Shown here piece by piece: positions 34,473-44,530 of a stretch of DNA of 64,000 nucleotides; the stretch's first letter is position 1; the number at the start of each line of letters is the position of its first letter. Position numbers and translations under genes: made by a program. The notes beneath the pieces are model-generated. The model had not been told where the DNA came from. It did not search any database and saw only the letters and a program-made list of their open reading frames with translations. This DNA is from Cryptomeria japonica (Eukaryota; Streptophyta; Pinopsida; Cupressales; Cupressaceae): the NCBI RefSeq assembly GCF_030272615.1, contig NC_081406.1, forward strand, positions 171,948,361-172,012,360, in the 5' to 3' direction.

Positions 34473-36176
34473 TGCAATGTCTCAAATTGATTTTTTTGTT
34501 TGAATTTTTACAATTTTATGATGAAATGCATCAGCCCTCACACTTCTGATCATCAAGATCTCAATGTGGGCAAAGTGAAAGAATATGGTAGTTGTGACTT
34601 GTGACACTGAATACTATTGACAAGCTGCACAGTTCTATAATGCATGCACTGACTAAAAAAAAATGATTGTGAAATGGTTTGATCACTTTGGCTTCCAACA
34701 CTGATATAGAAAATTATATGATGCAATATTTATGAAGATTTGGCAGAGCCTTCCAAATTTACAATATAAACTTATAACTTTTCTAGTGGTGAACCGCACA
34801 AAAAAGATATGGATACTGAGATTACATACGAGCTTTGATACGATTCTGAAAACCCTCCAGCATACATTAATATGAACAAATTTTGCAATGTCCCCTTCCC
34901 GATTTGCCCTAAAATTATAATTATTAATTGCAACTGATTAGGGTTAGGGTTTCGTCTTACCAAATAAATATCTCTTTAATGATGCAATCCTGGATTTGAA
35001 TCCTGCAATCATAACATGACAACTTATGCAAATATACTTAATCATTAGGGTTAGGCAACTCCATCATAATCATAGATTACTAATGATACTACCAAGCACA
35101 TTAGAGTTTGGAGGAAGAGACACGATGGGTCCGCCTGAAGCCATTTCTACACCAAGCCCAAGGGGATGTCTACCACAGCCCTCTTGCTTGTTTGGCAGCT
35201 TGTACCTACTTTCCCCTTTCACGTCTCATCTTTCTAAAGACACATGCCCTCTTGTAGGATCGGGGGGAGGTTGTAAGGGGGTTACTTGACTCTGTAAGTG
35301 CCCTCTTTGTTCTAGGCCATAATGGTCCTACTAGGATGGCCTCCTTATGAGCCCACTCGCCACCCATCTCTTACTCCTCAAGGCCTTCGCCTGCAAGAGG
35401 GATTTCAGACAAGTACATCTATGGTTGGAGAAAGAAAATTATATATTCATCATTACACAGCAAGTCTGATTGGTATGTGAATCTCAGTCATAGAAGATAT
35501 GGATTAAGGAGGCAGGGTAGGGTGCCCTAAGACAGCTGTTCTCCCTCCATGAAGTCCTCCACCACACATCCATGGCTGGAGATCCTTATGTTTATTAACA
35601 GTCCTCAACATAAGGGTTGGAAGGGAATTTGCAGTAGGGTGCCCTACTAGCCATTCTCTCCCTATTTGCCACTGTAGCAGGGTGCTCTATAGCTGTTCTC
35701 CTTAATTGCAGATTTCTTTCCTTACACTTTTGTGACAGACTGTTGCAGCGCTGCTTTGTATAACAGAGATGTGCATATATTATTATATATACATATATAA
35801 AGCTAAGGTATGATCTCTATATTACCACTGGAAATGGGAATGTTAACAATCGTCAGTCTGGTTTGAATGCTGTTCCTGCACTCTATTCATCTCTTATTCG
35901 ATGGATTGATGATGTCTGATGAACTGATCTGCTCTTATGGATCAGTACTTGTGATCCTTGGTTCGATCTGATGCTATTGTCTAATTTTATATTACTGCTG
36001 CTCTGAAATTTTATTTATTGATGCTTCCACGATGATCCTTCTTGGACTGATTGTTCTTCTCCAATGGTTGTTTGATGTTTGCTGATTGCTTCCTTCATAT
36101 ATTCAGAAAATTGTGAAGTCTTATAAATAATACAATTTTCAGATTATATGAATGTCTGACTTCATATCATTCTTAC

Positions 36177-37539
36177 TGTAATGATCCCACATTTTTGTAA
36201 TAAAACATTTCCATTTTTCAATACTATTGTAACTTAATTAATGATAACTCCTTATTTTTTAATATATATCTATTGATCATATTTTTAATTAATTAATGTT
36301 AAATATTAAATGAGCTTTATCATAATATATTAACACATAATTTAATATAACAATCATACAACACAAACAAAAATAAATTATCATATTAATATAATATTAT
36401 ATAATATATATAATTAGACAAACATAAAATATTAAAGTTCAATCCCCCAAGAAATACTTTATAAAGTATTATGCAACTAATCTCTTAAAAGCACCATACG
36501 ATATTAATGAAATTCTATCGCACATAATCTTAAAGCAAAAACATTTACAAGTTTGTGATTAAACCCACACTAAAGGAGGAACGCATCATAAAACGGCGTT
36601 TATTAACAAGGCGTCCACGAAGGGTAGCGTCTGGAACAGGGAGCAGTCACCACCGCTCACCAAGCAGTCATGCCCATGGAGGTATCCCCTCCAAGCGCCT
36701 CCCCCCACGGGTATAAGGATGCGAGCCGAAAGGGAGGAAGGGCACGGGAGAGACACGGAAGAAAAAAAGACACAGGAAATAGCGAACAGAAGGAGACGGA
36801 CAAGGATTTAGCACGGGATAACAGCGAAAGAATCAGGTAAGAGTCACGACCTGCTAAGTTTTCATTTTTTTGCAGTAGAAGTTAATAAGTAAAAGGAAAC
36901 TCAGGCAGATAGGAAGTTAAATACTAAGCAAATGTATATAGTTTATTAATTCAGTATATAGTATATAAATGGTATACAAATATTAGATGCTAATATAATA
37001 AAGATCAAAGTAAGTATATATATATATATATATATATATATGATTGTGCAATGTGTATAAACTCTCATAAACAAACAAGTTAATAAATAAATTGATTAAT
37101 AAACTACAACTCCTATTTAAGGAATAAACAACATTATATAATTAGGGACTAATAGGTATGATATGCGTTACTACCAAAATTATGAATAAAGCAATTGCAT
37201 ATCCAAACCTAGTGGGGTAGATGAGGAATTAGGCAACAGGGATAGCAGGAACTAGGCCTCTGCCAGGTAGGCCACCCACTGCAGTTGACAAAGGGCTTCT
37301 GACAGTAGGGCCAAGGGGGAGTGTTCCGCCCTTGGGCCTGATAAGCGCTACGGGCATCCTATGGTAGCTAATCCTCTCAATCTCCTTAGGAATTAAATAT
37401 GGGAATTGACTTATTGATAATAAGTGTCTTTAAACGAATTTGGTTAATTACACTATAAATAAATTATTCGTACTCAAAATAAATTGTTGAAATCCACTTT
37501 TTATATGTCTCTTTAGATTACGGAGTTGGGGACATTACA
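36177..37539. mobile_element. Solo LTR nested in 34884-38088 (TSD cttac)
   Basis: Starts TGTAATGATCCCAC and ends GGGGACATTACA, with perfect 5-bp duplications cttac (36172-36176 and 37540-37544). Length 1,363 bp. Contains a GC-richer stretch at 36590-36780 and a (TA)n tract at ~37017-37041. No coding sequence. This is the innermost layer of a nest of at least four. Confidence 0.8.
37015..37041. repeat. (TA)n microsatellite
   Basis: About thirteen TA dinucleotides in a row within the innermost solo LTR. Confidence 0.9.
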
Positions 37540-39486
37540 CTTACCTTATATTTCTATTTTTCCCTTTTTATTCCATTCTACTCTAAGTCTGCTTTGGACC
37601 TGTTTCAATTCATATTTTATTACCTTCAAACACCTGCTTAATAATGTATTCACGTCTGCTGTAATAATACATTTATGTCTGCTTGTAGTTGTCCTGCTCT
37701 AATTCATATTGTCTTCCCCTCTCCTGGGTTTCATCTCCTTTATATATCCATCCAGGCTTAAGAGTTGTAACCCTTCAACTCACATGGGGTGCAACTCTTC
37801 ACATAAGTTTGTCTATTAATTATGTGCTGGTCATTATTTACCTAGGTCAACCCTTTGTTTATTCACACATTTTGTAATAAACTTTAGTTGCCCCCCCCGC
37901 TCTCATTTCCCATTAATTTTATCAAGGTCAGCCTTTTCTCATCAATTGTTTATTTGATTTGTTTGGCCTTCTAATACTTCCTACTGCCCAGGCTTGATAT
38001 TAAATGGGGCTGTATTTTATTTGCTAGAGGCTGCAAATGTCTCCTCATACAATCTTTGATCTACTGTATTTATTTGCAAAACATTACAAATTTAGATTTC
38101 TCAGTAGTAATAGACTTAGAAATATTCAAATGAAAGCTGCATAAGAATTTGAAAAACATAAGTATTACCCAAATGAAGCTCAGTGGTATGGTACTCAGGA
38201 AAATTGGTACGAGAGACCCATTAGATAGGCTATAGTAAGTATACCTAAAATTTCTACCTTTGTAGCAACAATTAGTCAAAGAGACACAGACTATGTTAAA
38301 CAACGCCCAAGGATGTTGTACTAGGGCTACAACTCACTATACATTGGTACATGGATTAAATGTCAAGAAAGGACTACAATCTGTATAAAATACTACTATA
38401 TCACTTGCGTACAATCTGCCCAACTGTGAATACAAAAGATGATAATGGTGGCCAAATACCATTTGTTAGTTTTCAACATTATCTTCCAGAATTGGAATGG
38501 CTGATTGATTGGGAAGAAATTTTGAAGACAGCCTCCCAAATGAGTAGGGAATCTTCCCACAAAAAATATAGTGGCCGAAACAGCTACACGAGATTAAAAT
38601 AAGTGGTCAATCTGTGTTTGAAATGTATGGCCTGATATAAAAGGATTAGCAGCTGAAATCTGTGTGGCCGAGTCTCCTTAAATAGTTGTGATTTACTTTC
38701 AATGAGTACACCAGAAATTAAAATATGTATGGCTCATACAATAGCTCCACAAAACTTAATCAACAATCTCCAAAACTGAGTACAAAAATGCTCATGAAGC
38801 TCTGTGTAATTCTTGGGTAGAATCACCAACTGAGAATTTTTCGAGTTTTAATTCCCAAACTCCAATAAGACCTCAAGGTTTTTCATCTGGGATCGTGCAA
38901 TCTTAAGGGTCTTCATCCTTGGATTTATTTCGAATAGAAGTTCTTTGAAAATGAGAAAAGTTCATATTATTAAAATTGGACACACTCCTTGAGCTTTTGC
39001 TTTCTTTAACAGATTCATTGAGGGAATAATTGAATATTAATTCTTTCTTTTCTAATTTTTCCCTCCACTTCTTGAAGTACATGATTGCAACTAGCTTGAA
39101 AAATCCCTCCTAAATTTAGTTTATAACTCCCATCCTTAATGATAGAGAAATAATAAAGTATCCTAGGAGTTACAAATGGCATTATTGTACCCCATTTAAG
39201 TGTACCATACAAAATATTAAATATAAGTTGTCTTTTATAATAATTTTCAAATAATCTTAGGACTAACTTAAAGTCTAGTAAAACCCCTCGGACCACTTCC
39301 TTGACAACACATTTTAAACTGTAAAACAACTTATATAAGATGTCCTTTAAAATGTTAAATTAACCTGGACAAATTAAAGTTTTATTTTAAAATGATTTAC
39401 ATCACCTTACCCACAAGTTTTATGAAAAATAAAATAATAGGCCTAGGTGCTCTTGATTATATTTAGTACAAAAAGGGGACATGACA

Positions 39487-39548
39487 AACATGTTGCATGG
39501 TGCCTGCATTGTTCACTTCACAAGAGGCATCAATTGATTTTAGGAACA
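39487..39548 (-). pseudogene. hAT transposase remnant, piece 2 (FLKSIDAS block)
   Basis: Only ~60 bp, but the minus strand reads LKSIDASCEVNNAGTMQHV, the well-known hAT LKSVDASD block. It joins piece 1 (ending KSGQLVF at 43776) in frame once UOL-6 and one copy of its duplication are removed, and is followed, across G1, by GMENVVRRF in piece 3. Confidence 0.75.
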
Positions 39549-39568
39549 TGTTGTGCATTGCACACGCT

Positions 39569-39585
39569 CCCTGTCGCCAACAGGG
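39569..39585 (+). other. UOL-6 head hairpin (compensatory variant)
   Basis: CCCTGT, loop CGCCA, ACAGGG: a perfect 6-bp stem with a 5-nt loop, 20 bp from the unit start. Two positions differ from the CCCCAT/ATGGGG form, and both arms changed to keep pairing. Confidence 0.75.
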
Positions 39586-39779
39586 CCCCCTTTCCTTTTT
39601 TGGGCCTTTCCGTCTTCGCCCTGTTGAGTTCCGCGCAGAGTGTCTCGCGTCCTTTTGAGCGAGCCCGTAATCAGTCCGTGAGATGGTGGTGTCATGAGCG
39701 GGAGCTTGTCAATACGTGAGATTAGTTGAGCCTTCGGGCATGAGATTCCAAGAGAGTTAAATTCAAATCGCCTGAGTTT

Positions 39780-40680
39780 TCAGAATGGCTCAAATTGCCT
39801 AAGTTTTCAAAGTTTGCAAAACGCTTGAAAGGTCCGAAATTGGTAAAATGACTAAAAGGTCCGAAGTTTGCAAAGTGAGTGAAAAGTCCGAAGTTTGCAA
39901 AACGCCTGAAAGGTCTGAAATTGGCAAAATGACTGAAAGGTCCGAAGTTTGCAAAGTGAGTGAAAAGTCTGAAATTTGCAAAAAGAGTAAAAGTGCCGAA
40001 GTTCGCACTTTAAGTGAAGACGAAAGTTAAAGTTTTAAAAGCCTCCATATCCCCGAAAATTGCGATTTGGAGGAAAAGCGCGAGGAAAGTAAACTTCGAA
40101 AATTGGCAAAAGGCCCAAAAAGTGCGAAGAAATTGACTAAAAGGTCCGAAGTTTGCAAAGTGAGTGAAAAGTCCGAAGTTGGCAAACTCCCCCATATCGC
40201 CGAAGTTCGCATTTTCAAGTGAAAACGTAAAAAGGGAGTGTTAAACTAAAGTTTGCAAAACACCTAAAAAGTCCGAAGTTTACATTCCCCCCCAAATCAC
40301 CGAACTTCGCATGATCAAGGTAAGTCGCAGGGATTTTAAAAATTGAAAAGTGTATCAAAATGCCGAAGTTGGCAAAATGTCCCAAAACCCCGAAAATGGC
40401 ATCATTAGAGAAAAGTCAAAACTTGCGAATTCCCTCCCATATCACTGAAGTTCGCATTTAGGGGATAAGTCGCGCGGAAATAGAAAATTCAAAACCTCTT
40501 CATAATCTCGAAAGTCGCGCAGTGAGAAAAGTGAAAGTTTATGAAGCTCGCAAACTCCCTGAAAGGTCCGAAATTCGCCATCTAGGGCAAAATTGCGATT
40601 TGGGAGGCAAATTTAAGGAATTCGCAAATTGACAAAGGCCCTAAAAACTCCGAAATTTGCAGTTCAAGGGAGAATCGCAA
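39780..40680 (+). repeat. UOL-6 private leader array (AAAGGTCCGAAGTTTGCAAA)
   Basis: A ~28-32 bp unit of AAAGGTCCGAA(A/G)TTTGCAAA plus GTGAGTGA, ACGCCTGA or ATGACTGA is nearly tandem at 39825-39995, then scattered to ~40680 with CCCCGAAATTGCGA variants. Frames on both strands that read as short lysine/serine/glutamate repeats here are products of the array, not genes. Confidence 0.85.
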
Positions 40681-41082
40681 TTTAAAGGCTTTCCACCCCG
40701 TCCTAAACCCCGAAATTGTGAGCCAAGGCGTGGGTATAGATTTTTTATGGTTTGTAAGAAGCAATAGAAAACGCCTAAGTTTGGTGACTGAAAGGAAAGC
40801 TGCGAGATTTGAATTTTGAGGAACGCCATAGCTTCCACGTGGAGGTTTGGTTTTTGGTCGAAAAGCAAAGCCCATTCAAACATTTAAGTTCAATCACCAT
40901 TTCGCCCAAGGTAAAATCGCTATGTCCAAATGTTTAAATCTGCATTTTCTTTCCAAACCATAGGTGCGGAAATTTGAATAGGGAGTTAACCGTTGAAATT
41001 CGAATTGCAGACTTCCCCATCCGAAATTTGGAATTCATTCTTGCAAGGCCAGTTGTGCGAATTCACGCCATTCATTTTCGCC

Positions 41083-41503
41083 AGGTAAGTGTGCTTCACC
41101 TCTCTTGAAATCATTCGAAATATTTGCAAAATCATATAGATGCGTACGCAAAATGAATTAAAATGATTAAGTCTTAAAAACCACATCTTTTCCCGTTTAT
41201 AAGAGGTCATGCAAAGCAATTGAAAATAGAGTCTAGGAATTAACCAGAAAATGCATTTTTAGACTTAGGAAAACTTCAAGGCGTCGTCCATTTTAAAATT
41301 TGATCCTAAAATGCCTGAGTATAAATCCGCAATCGAAAAGCTTCATAAATATTCATGTTTAAATCAATCAAGCTTTTAGCTAAAGATGTCATGCTGTTCT
41401 TTCAATTCGGTTTTTGAACTGATCCTTGTATGCTGGCATATCCTTTATCTAACCCACGTTACTTCCTTTATATCGCCTCGTAATCCGCATCCAGCTGTGC
41501 AGG
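41083..41503 (+). other. Probable ~420-nt intron upstream of the UOL-6 frame
   Basis: CCAG|GTAAGTGTG at ~41083 matches the plant donor consensus, and CATCCAGCTGTGCAG ends at ~41503, five bases before the ATG. The interval is AT-rich. The other UOL units have a comparable acceptor at the same place. Confidence 0.45.
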
Positions 41504-41507
41504 ATAA

Positions 41508-42651
41508 ATGCCTAAGTCGGCGGTAGAATCATCAAAGACGTTTGCTGCAGCCGAGACATCGCGAGCATCCAAGTCAGATATCGCTCGCAGAGTTGAAAGG
41601 ATGAAGTATCAGTATCAGAGAGGGGGACTGAGGGAATCGAAGGTTTAGAGTGTCTGGGAGAATATCGGTGATACTGACCTGGGCTATATTGATATTCAAG
41701 ATTTCAGAAACCGAGTCTTCTCCCCTAATTGAAGACATAATAGCTGAAAAGAACATGTATCAAACTCGTGCTGAGAAGGCCGAGGGGTACATTGATCAAC
41801 TCCTAAGACCATTGCACAATGCTTCCGAATCCCACATTCCCCCAATAGCGTTGGCACAGAGAACCACGATAGAGTTTGAAGGAGTACGAGATACTGCAAG
41901 GGCCATCAAGGAATGGATGCAGGGCATTAAAGAAAGAGGGGAGCAAATCTTCAAGGATCTGCGCGAAATGACCCTCCATAGGGAAGCCATTGTTATCAAA
42001 ATATGTAAGCTGAAGAAAGAATGCTATAACATTCATGAGGCGATGGCCAAGACTTTGCCCCTCGTTAGGGCTCTATTTTGGACCTGTTCTCAGATCCCTG
42101 CTGCTGATGCTATCCTAAATCCTTATAGTGTCAGTACCTTCATAGACTGGTATTGGACCCTCAACATGAAGGACGACATGAGGGATAATATCAACAAAAT
42201 GCATGATAAGTGTGATGACACTTTATCAAATGTGAAGGACCTTGGTGAGAGGATCCTCAAATCCATGGTTCCTGGTTGGAAGAACGGTATGGAGGATAGT
42301 GAGGTGCAACCGTAGTGGGAGGACCGACTCAATCCCAAGGTTGCATACTCCATAGAGGATCTAGATTTTGCTTCTAGGCTTCAAGCGGACATATCATGTT
42401 TTGAAAATCACAAGTCATATTGGAGAGAGGAGTTGGAGAATTTAGATAGCCTCTTACAAGGTATCCATTACAAAATGTTCAATCCACCTATGCTGCCAAC
42501 GACCGAATTATTCAAGTTATGCTTGAGATTTCAGGACTACGTTCGGGTAGAACGTGCAACAGGTCGGGACCTTTGGCAAGAATATTTGCATGGCGAGGAT
42601 GAATTCCTGGAAAAAGGATGTGAAGCTAGAAAAGAGAAAGTGCTTTCCTAA
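41508..42651 (+). pseudogene. UOL-6 U3 frame with the core domain deleted
   Basis: ATG 41508 begins MPKSAVESSKTFAAAETS; after a stop and frame change near 41650 comes the conserved WENIGDTDLGYIDIQDF. The sequence then passes directly to the coiled-coil C-terminal part (AEKNMYQTRAEKAEGYIDQLL), so the whole central domain present in UOL-2 and UOL-3 is missing. A 221-residue open frame (41650-42315) contains IPPIALAQ (compare PPIAIDQ in UOL-1) and long helices; after one stop it continues (LNPKVAYSIEDLDFASRLQ) to EYLHGEDEFLEKGCEARK and ends at 42651. It looks like an internally deleted derivative whose termini are kept. Confidence 0.7.
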
Positions 42652-42924
42652 AGTGCTTTTTTCTTTTGAATTTTGAAAAGTGCACTTTTTGGCCAAAGGG
42701 TCATATTTGACTTCCAAGTCAACTGTAAATGTAAAACTTTGTGTGTGTGCACCTTTTAAAATTATTTTGGATAAGTTTTAATTACTTTTTTGGGTAGTTA
42801 TTGCTCCCTTTGGGGTTGTTGCTGATATTTACCCTCCATTTATGGGTATGGGTACCCTTTTGTAAGGATGAATCTGGGCCACTTGTTTAGATTAGATCTT
42901 GGCCATTCATTCATTTTTGAAGCC

Positions 42925-42931
42925 TATTTAA
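42925..42931 (+). promoter_or_regulatory. UOL-6 TATA-like box
   Basis: TATTTAA followed by GGGGACTGG and TCATTTTGTAAGAAG, ~850 bp before the unit end, the same position as TATATAA in its relatives. Confidence 0.5.
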
Positions 42932-43775
42932 GGGGACTGGTTTTCCCTCATTTTGTAAGAAGTTCATGGATTGTTGCTGAAGCTCTGGCGGAATTTACAG
43001 GATTTAATGCAAAGTTAAGATTGTTTCAAGTTTCCTTGTGAGTGCATGGTCTCCTTCTTCATTAATTTGAAATTTTCAGTTATGTTTCTTTCATTTATAT
43101 AGCATTTTCTAGATAAACATCTGATAGAATCCTCACTGTTCATACCATTAGGGAATGACTGATTGTCTTTCCTTCTGTATGGTTAGTCTAAACCTTTCAT
43201 ATGCTTAGTTTGGTTATTGAATACTCACTGAATGAATGTTAAAGTTCTGATGTTGTATTTGATGGCATGAAAACTCAATTTTCCCTTGAAGATCGCACTA
43301 GATTCATACAAGTACTGTGCTTAAATGGCTGGTAATGTTTAATCTAGTTATTTGGAGGTGTTTGTCTGTTTTCTGAATATGCTATCCTATTTAAATAATT
43401 TAGACATTTTGTACCTCTCTTTCCCTATCCCTCTTTTTCCCTTTTTTACCAAGAAGAATCCGCAGTCCTGCTGAAACAGTATCATGCAACTGAAACCAAT
43501 TGATAATGAGACTGTTAAAGTTTTAGGGAAGTCATCCATCAATTGCCTATTTTACCGTAAGTCCCCTTGTGTTTCCAGTAGAACACATTAAACCACTGAG
43601 TAATCCCGTAGTCAAGACCTGACAATCAAAACCTTGAGGTCGTCCCCTTTGATCAAACGAGAAACAGCATTAGGGATTTCCTTAGCTCAAGAGAGGATAG
43701 GATACTCAGCAAGATCATTCTATTCTGCATTGGCCGGATGGAGTTTGCAGCAATGCAACTTTAGACATGTCAACA

Positions 43776-44530
43776 AAACACTAATTGTCCACTCTTATCT
43801 ATAGTGAAGTTGATTAGTGTCCATTCACCTCTCAAATAAAATAGGGCAAACCTTGTTTCGCAAAGCTTCTTTTGGTGTTCAACTAGTACCTTATCTTTTT
43901 GACACCATCTTCCAACAATGGCCTGCTCAATAATAAGAGGGCTTAGTGCATCCAATTCCTTTCTTGCTGCAGTCAATGCATTGACCTTTCACTTCTAGTA
44001 AGGGCTCCTTGCAACACAGAACTGTATGCTGGTGTGGTACCAAAATTGGCACCTCAACTTGGCTTAATTATGCTTATCCTAATTCTACCTGCTAGCTTCT
44101 AGTGAATGTTGTGCAGTAGGAGTGTTATGTGGAATGAAGAAACCTTTTGCCTTAGATTGTGAGAACCAACTATATGCATTTGCAATATAAGAGTTGTGGT
44201 TGTGGGCCAATGCAAAAGAACTCATTACAATTGCCATTGCCTCGATTGTCCTCTTTTTTCTGTTTTCTTCTTCTTATAAGAGGCAAAGAGAGTCTTCGTC
44301 TCTCTTATGACCTCAGGGTCCACTGCATTGCATAGCTGCATATCTTGAACAGTGATTTGTGCAAGGTGAAAATTGAGGCGAATGATACCTCCTCTCATAT
44401 GCAGCCCACAATGGTTACACAACACCGTTTCCATCTGTGTATCTAGTGTGCAATGCTTCCAAGTGGGGTCCCTAGCCTTGCTGCCACTTCTCTTTTTTGT
44501 GGATGCCATTCTTCTATCCAAATAAAGCAA
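43776..44530 (-). pseudogene. hAT transposase remnant, piece 1 (BED-type zinc finger)
   Basis: The frame opens near 44530 and reads KARDPTWKHCTLDTQ then VLCNHCGLHMRGGIIRLNFHLA, the BED zinc finger of plant hAT/DUF659 transposases (DPxWxHC...VxCNYCGxxxxGGIxRLKxHLA): both cysteines and the histidine are visible. Frame breaks follow from 44225. Further on, GEWTLINFTIDKSGQLVF (43850-43780) matches the DGWTxxxxRTLINFxVxxxxGxVFL block. UOL-6 is inserted exactly there, and the frame continues at 39548. This is the N-terminal end of the hAT gene that ends near 10670. Confidence 0.85.

Larger units (their letters stand above)
34884..38088. mobile_element. Solo LTR inside the G1 5' LTR (TSD aattt)
   Basis: Starts TGCAATGTCCCCTTCCC and ends GCAAAACATTACA, with perfect 5-bp duplications aattt (34879-34883 and 38089-38093). 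The flanks join into sequence that aligns with the other G1 LTR at ~19325, confirming the insertion. It is 3,205 bp with a nested 1,363-bp element; net ~1.84 kb. Telomere-like GGGTTAGGGTTT at ~34930 is a short chance-length motif. No frame recognised. Orientation uncertain because the ends are inverted-complementary. Confidence 0.8.
18930..39486 (-). mobile_element. Ty3/gypsy element G1, pol deleted, with several nested insertions
   Basis: Outer ends on the minus strand: TGTCATGTCCCC at 39486 and GGGATATAACA at 18930. Flanking tacat (18925-18929) and aacat (39487-39491) match at 4 of 5 positions, and the hAT frame on both sides is one gene. Minus order: 5' LTR (39486-34473, ~1.8 kb after removing its insertions); a PBS-like TGTTATCAAAG just inside (~34471; family TGGTATCAGAG); leader; gag (29728-29410 then 20419-19890); start of protease (~19735); partial 3' LTR (about 19690-18930). 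Reverse transcriptase, RNase H and integrase are absent. UOL-3, UOL-5 and solo LTR 34884-38088 are inserted in it. Confidence 0.7.
34473..39486 (-). repeat. 5' LTR of gypsy element G1 (with nested solo LTRs)
   Basis: On the minus strand starts TGTCATGTCCCC (39486) and ends GAGACATTGCA (34473). Removing the 34884-38088 insertion leaves ~1.8 kb. Its inner part matches 18930-19690. The outer part (38447-39486) has no partner because the 3' LTR is truncated; it contains no assignable frame. Confidence 0.65.
39549..43775 (+). mobile_element. UOL-6, 4.23 kb U3-ORF LTR unit with reduced frame
   Basis: Starts TGTTGTGCATTGCACACGC (39549) and ends TTTAGACATGTCAACA (43775). Flanks gaaca (39544-39548) and aaaca (43776-43780) match at 4 of 5, and the hAT frame continues across it. 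Layout: head hairpin (39569-39585), leader with private array, donor-like CAG|GTAAGT (~41083), acceptor-like CAGCTGTGCAG (~41503), ATG at 41508, frame to 42651, TATTTAA (42925-42931), conserved 3' part. The CCCTAATTAGGG box is not present here. Confidence 0.8.

Noticed and set aside
34915-34955. Telomere-like TTAGGGTTAGGG
   Set aside because: Only two units, in an LTR with other AGGGTT words; no array.
34468-39491. 34473-39486 as a solo LTR with a perfect aacat/aacat duplication
   Set aside because: The left aacat coincides with the decayed PBS ATGTTATC. Gag and protease of the same element follow in order, a second copy of the LTR lies at 18930, and the hAT frame resumes only at 18929, so the 5' LTR of G1 fits better. 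The solo reading is not fully excluded.
39799-40218. Overlapping frames on both strands rich in K/S/E or in TSDFSL-type repeats
   Set aside because: They are translations of the AAAGGTCCGAAGTTTGC array and shift with its period; no start context or homologue.
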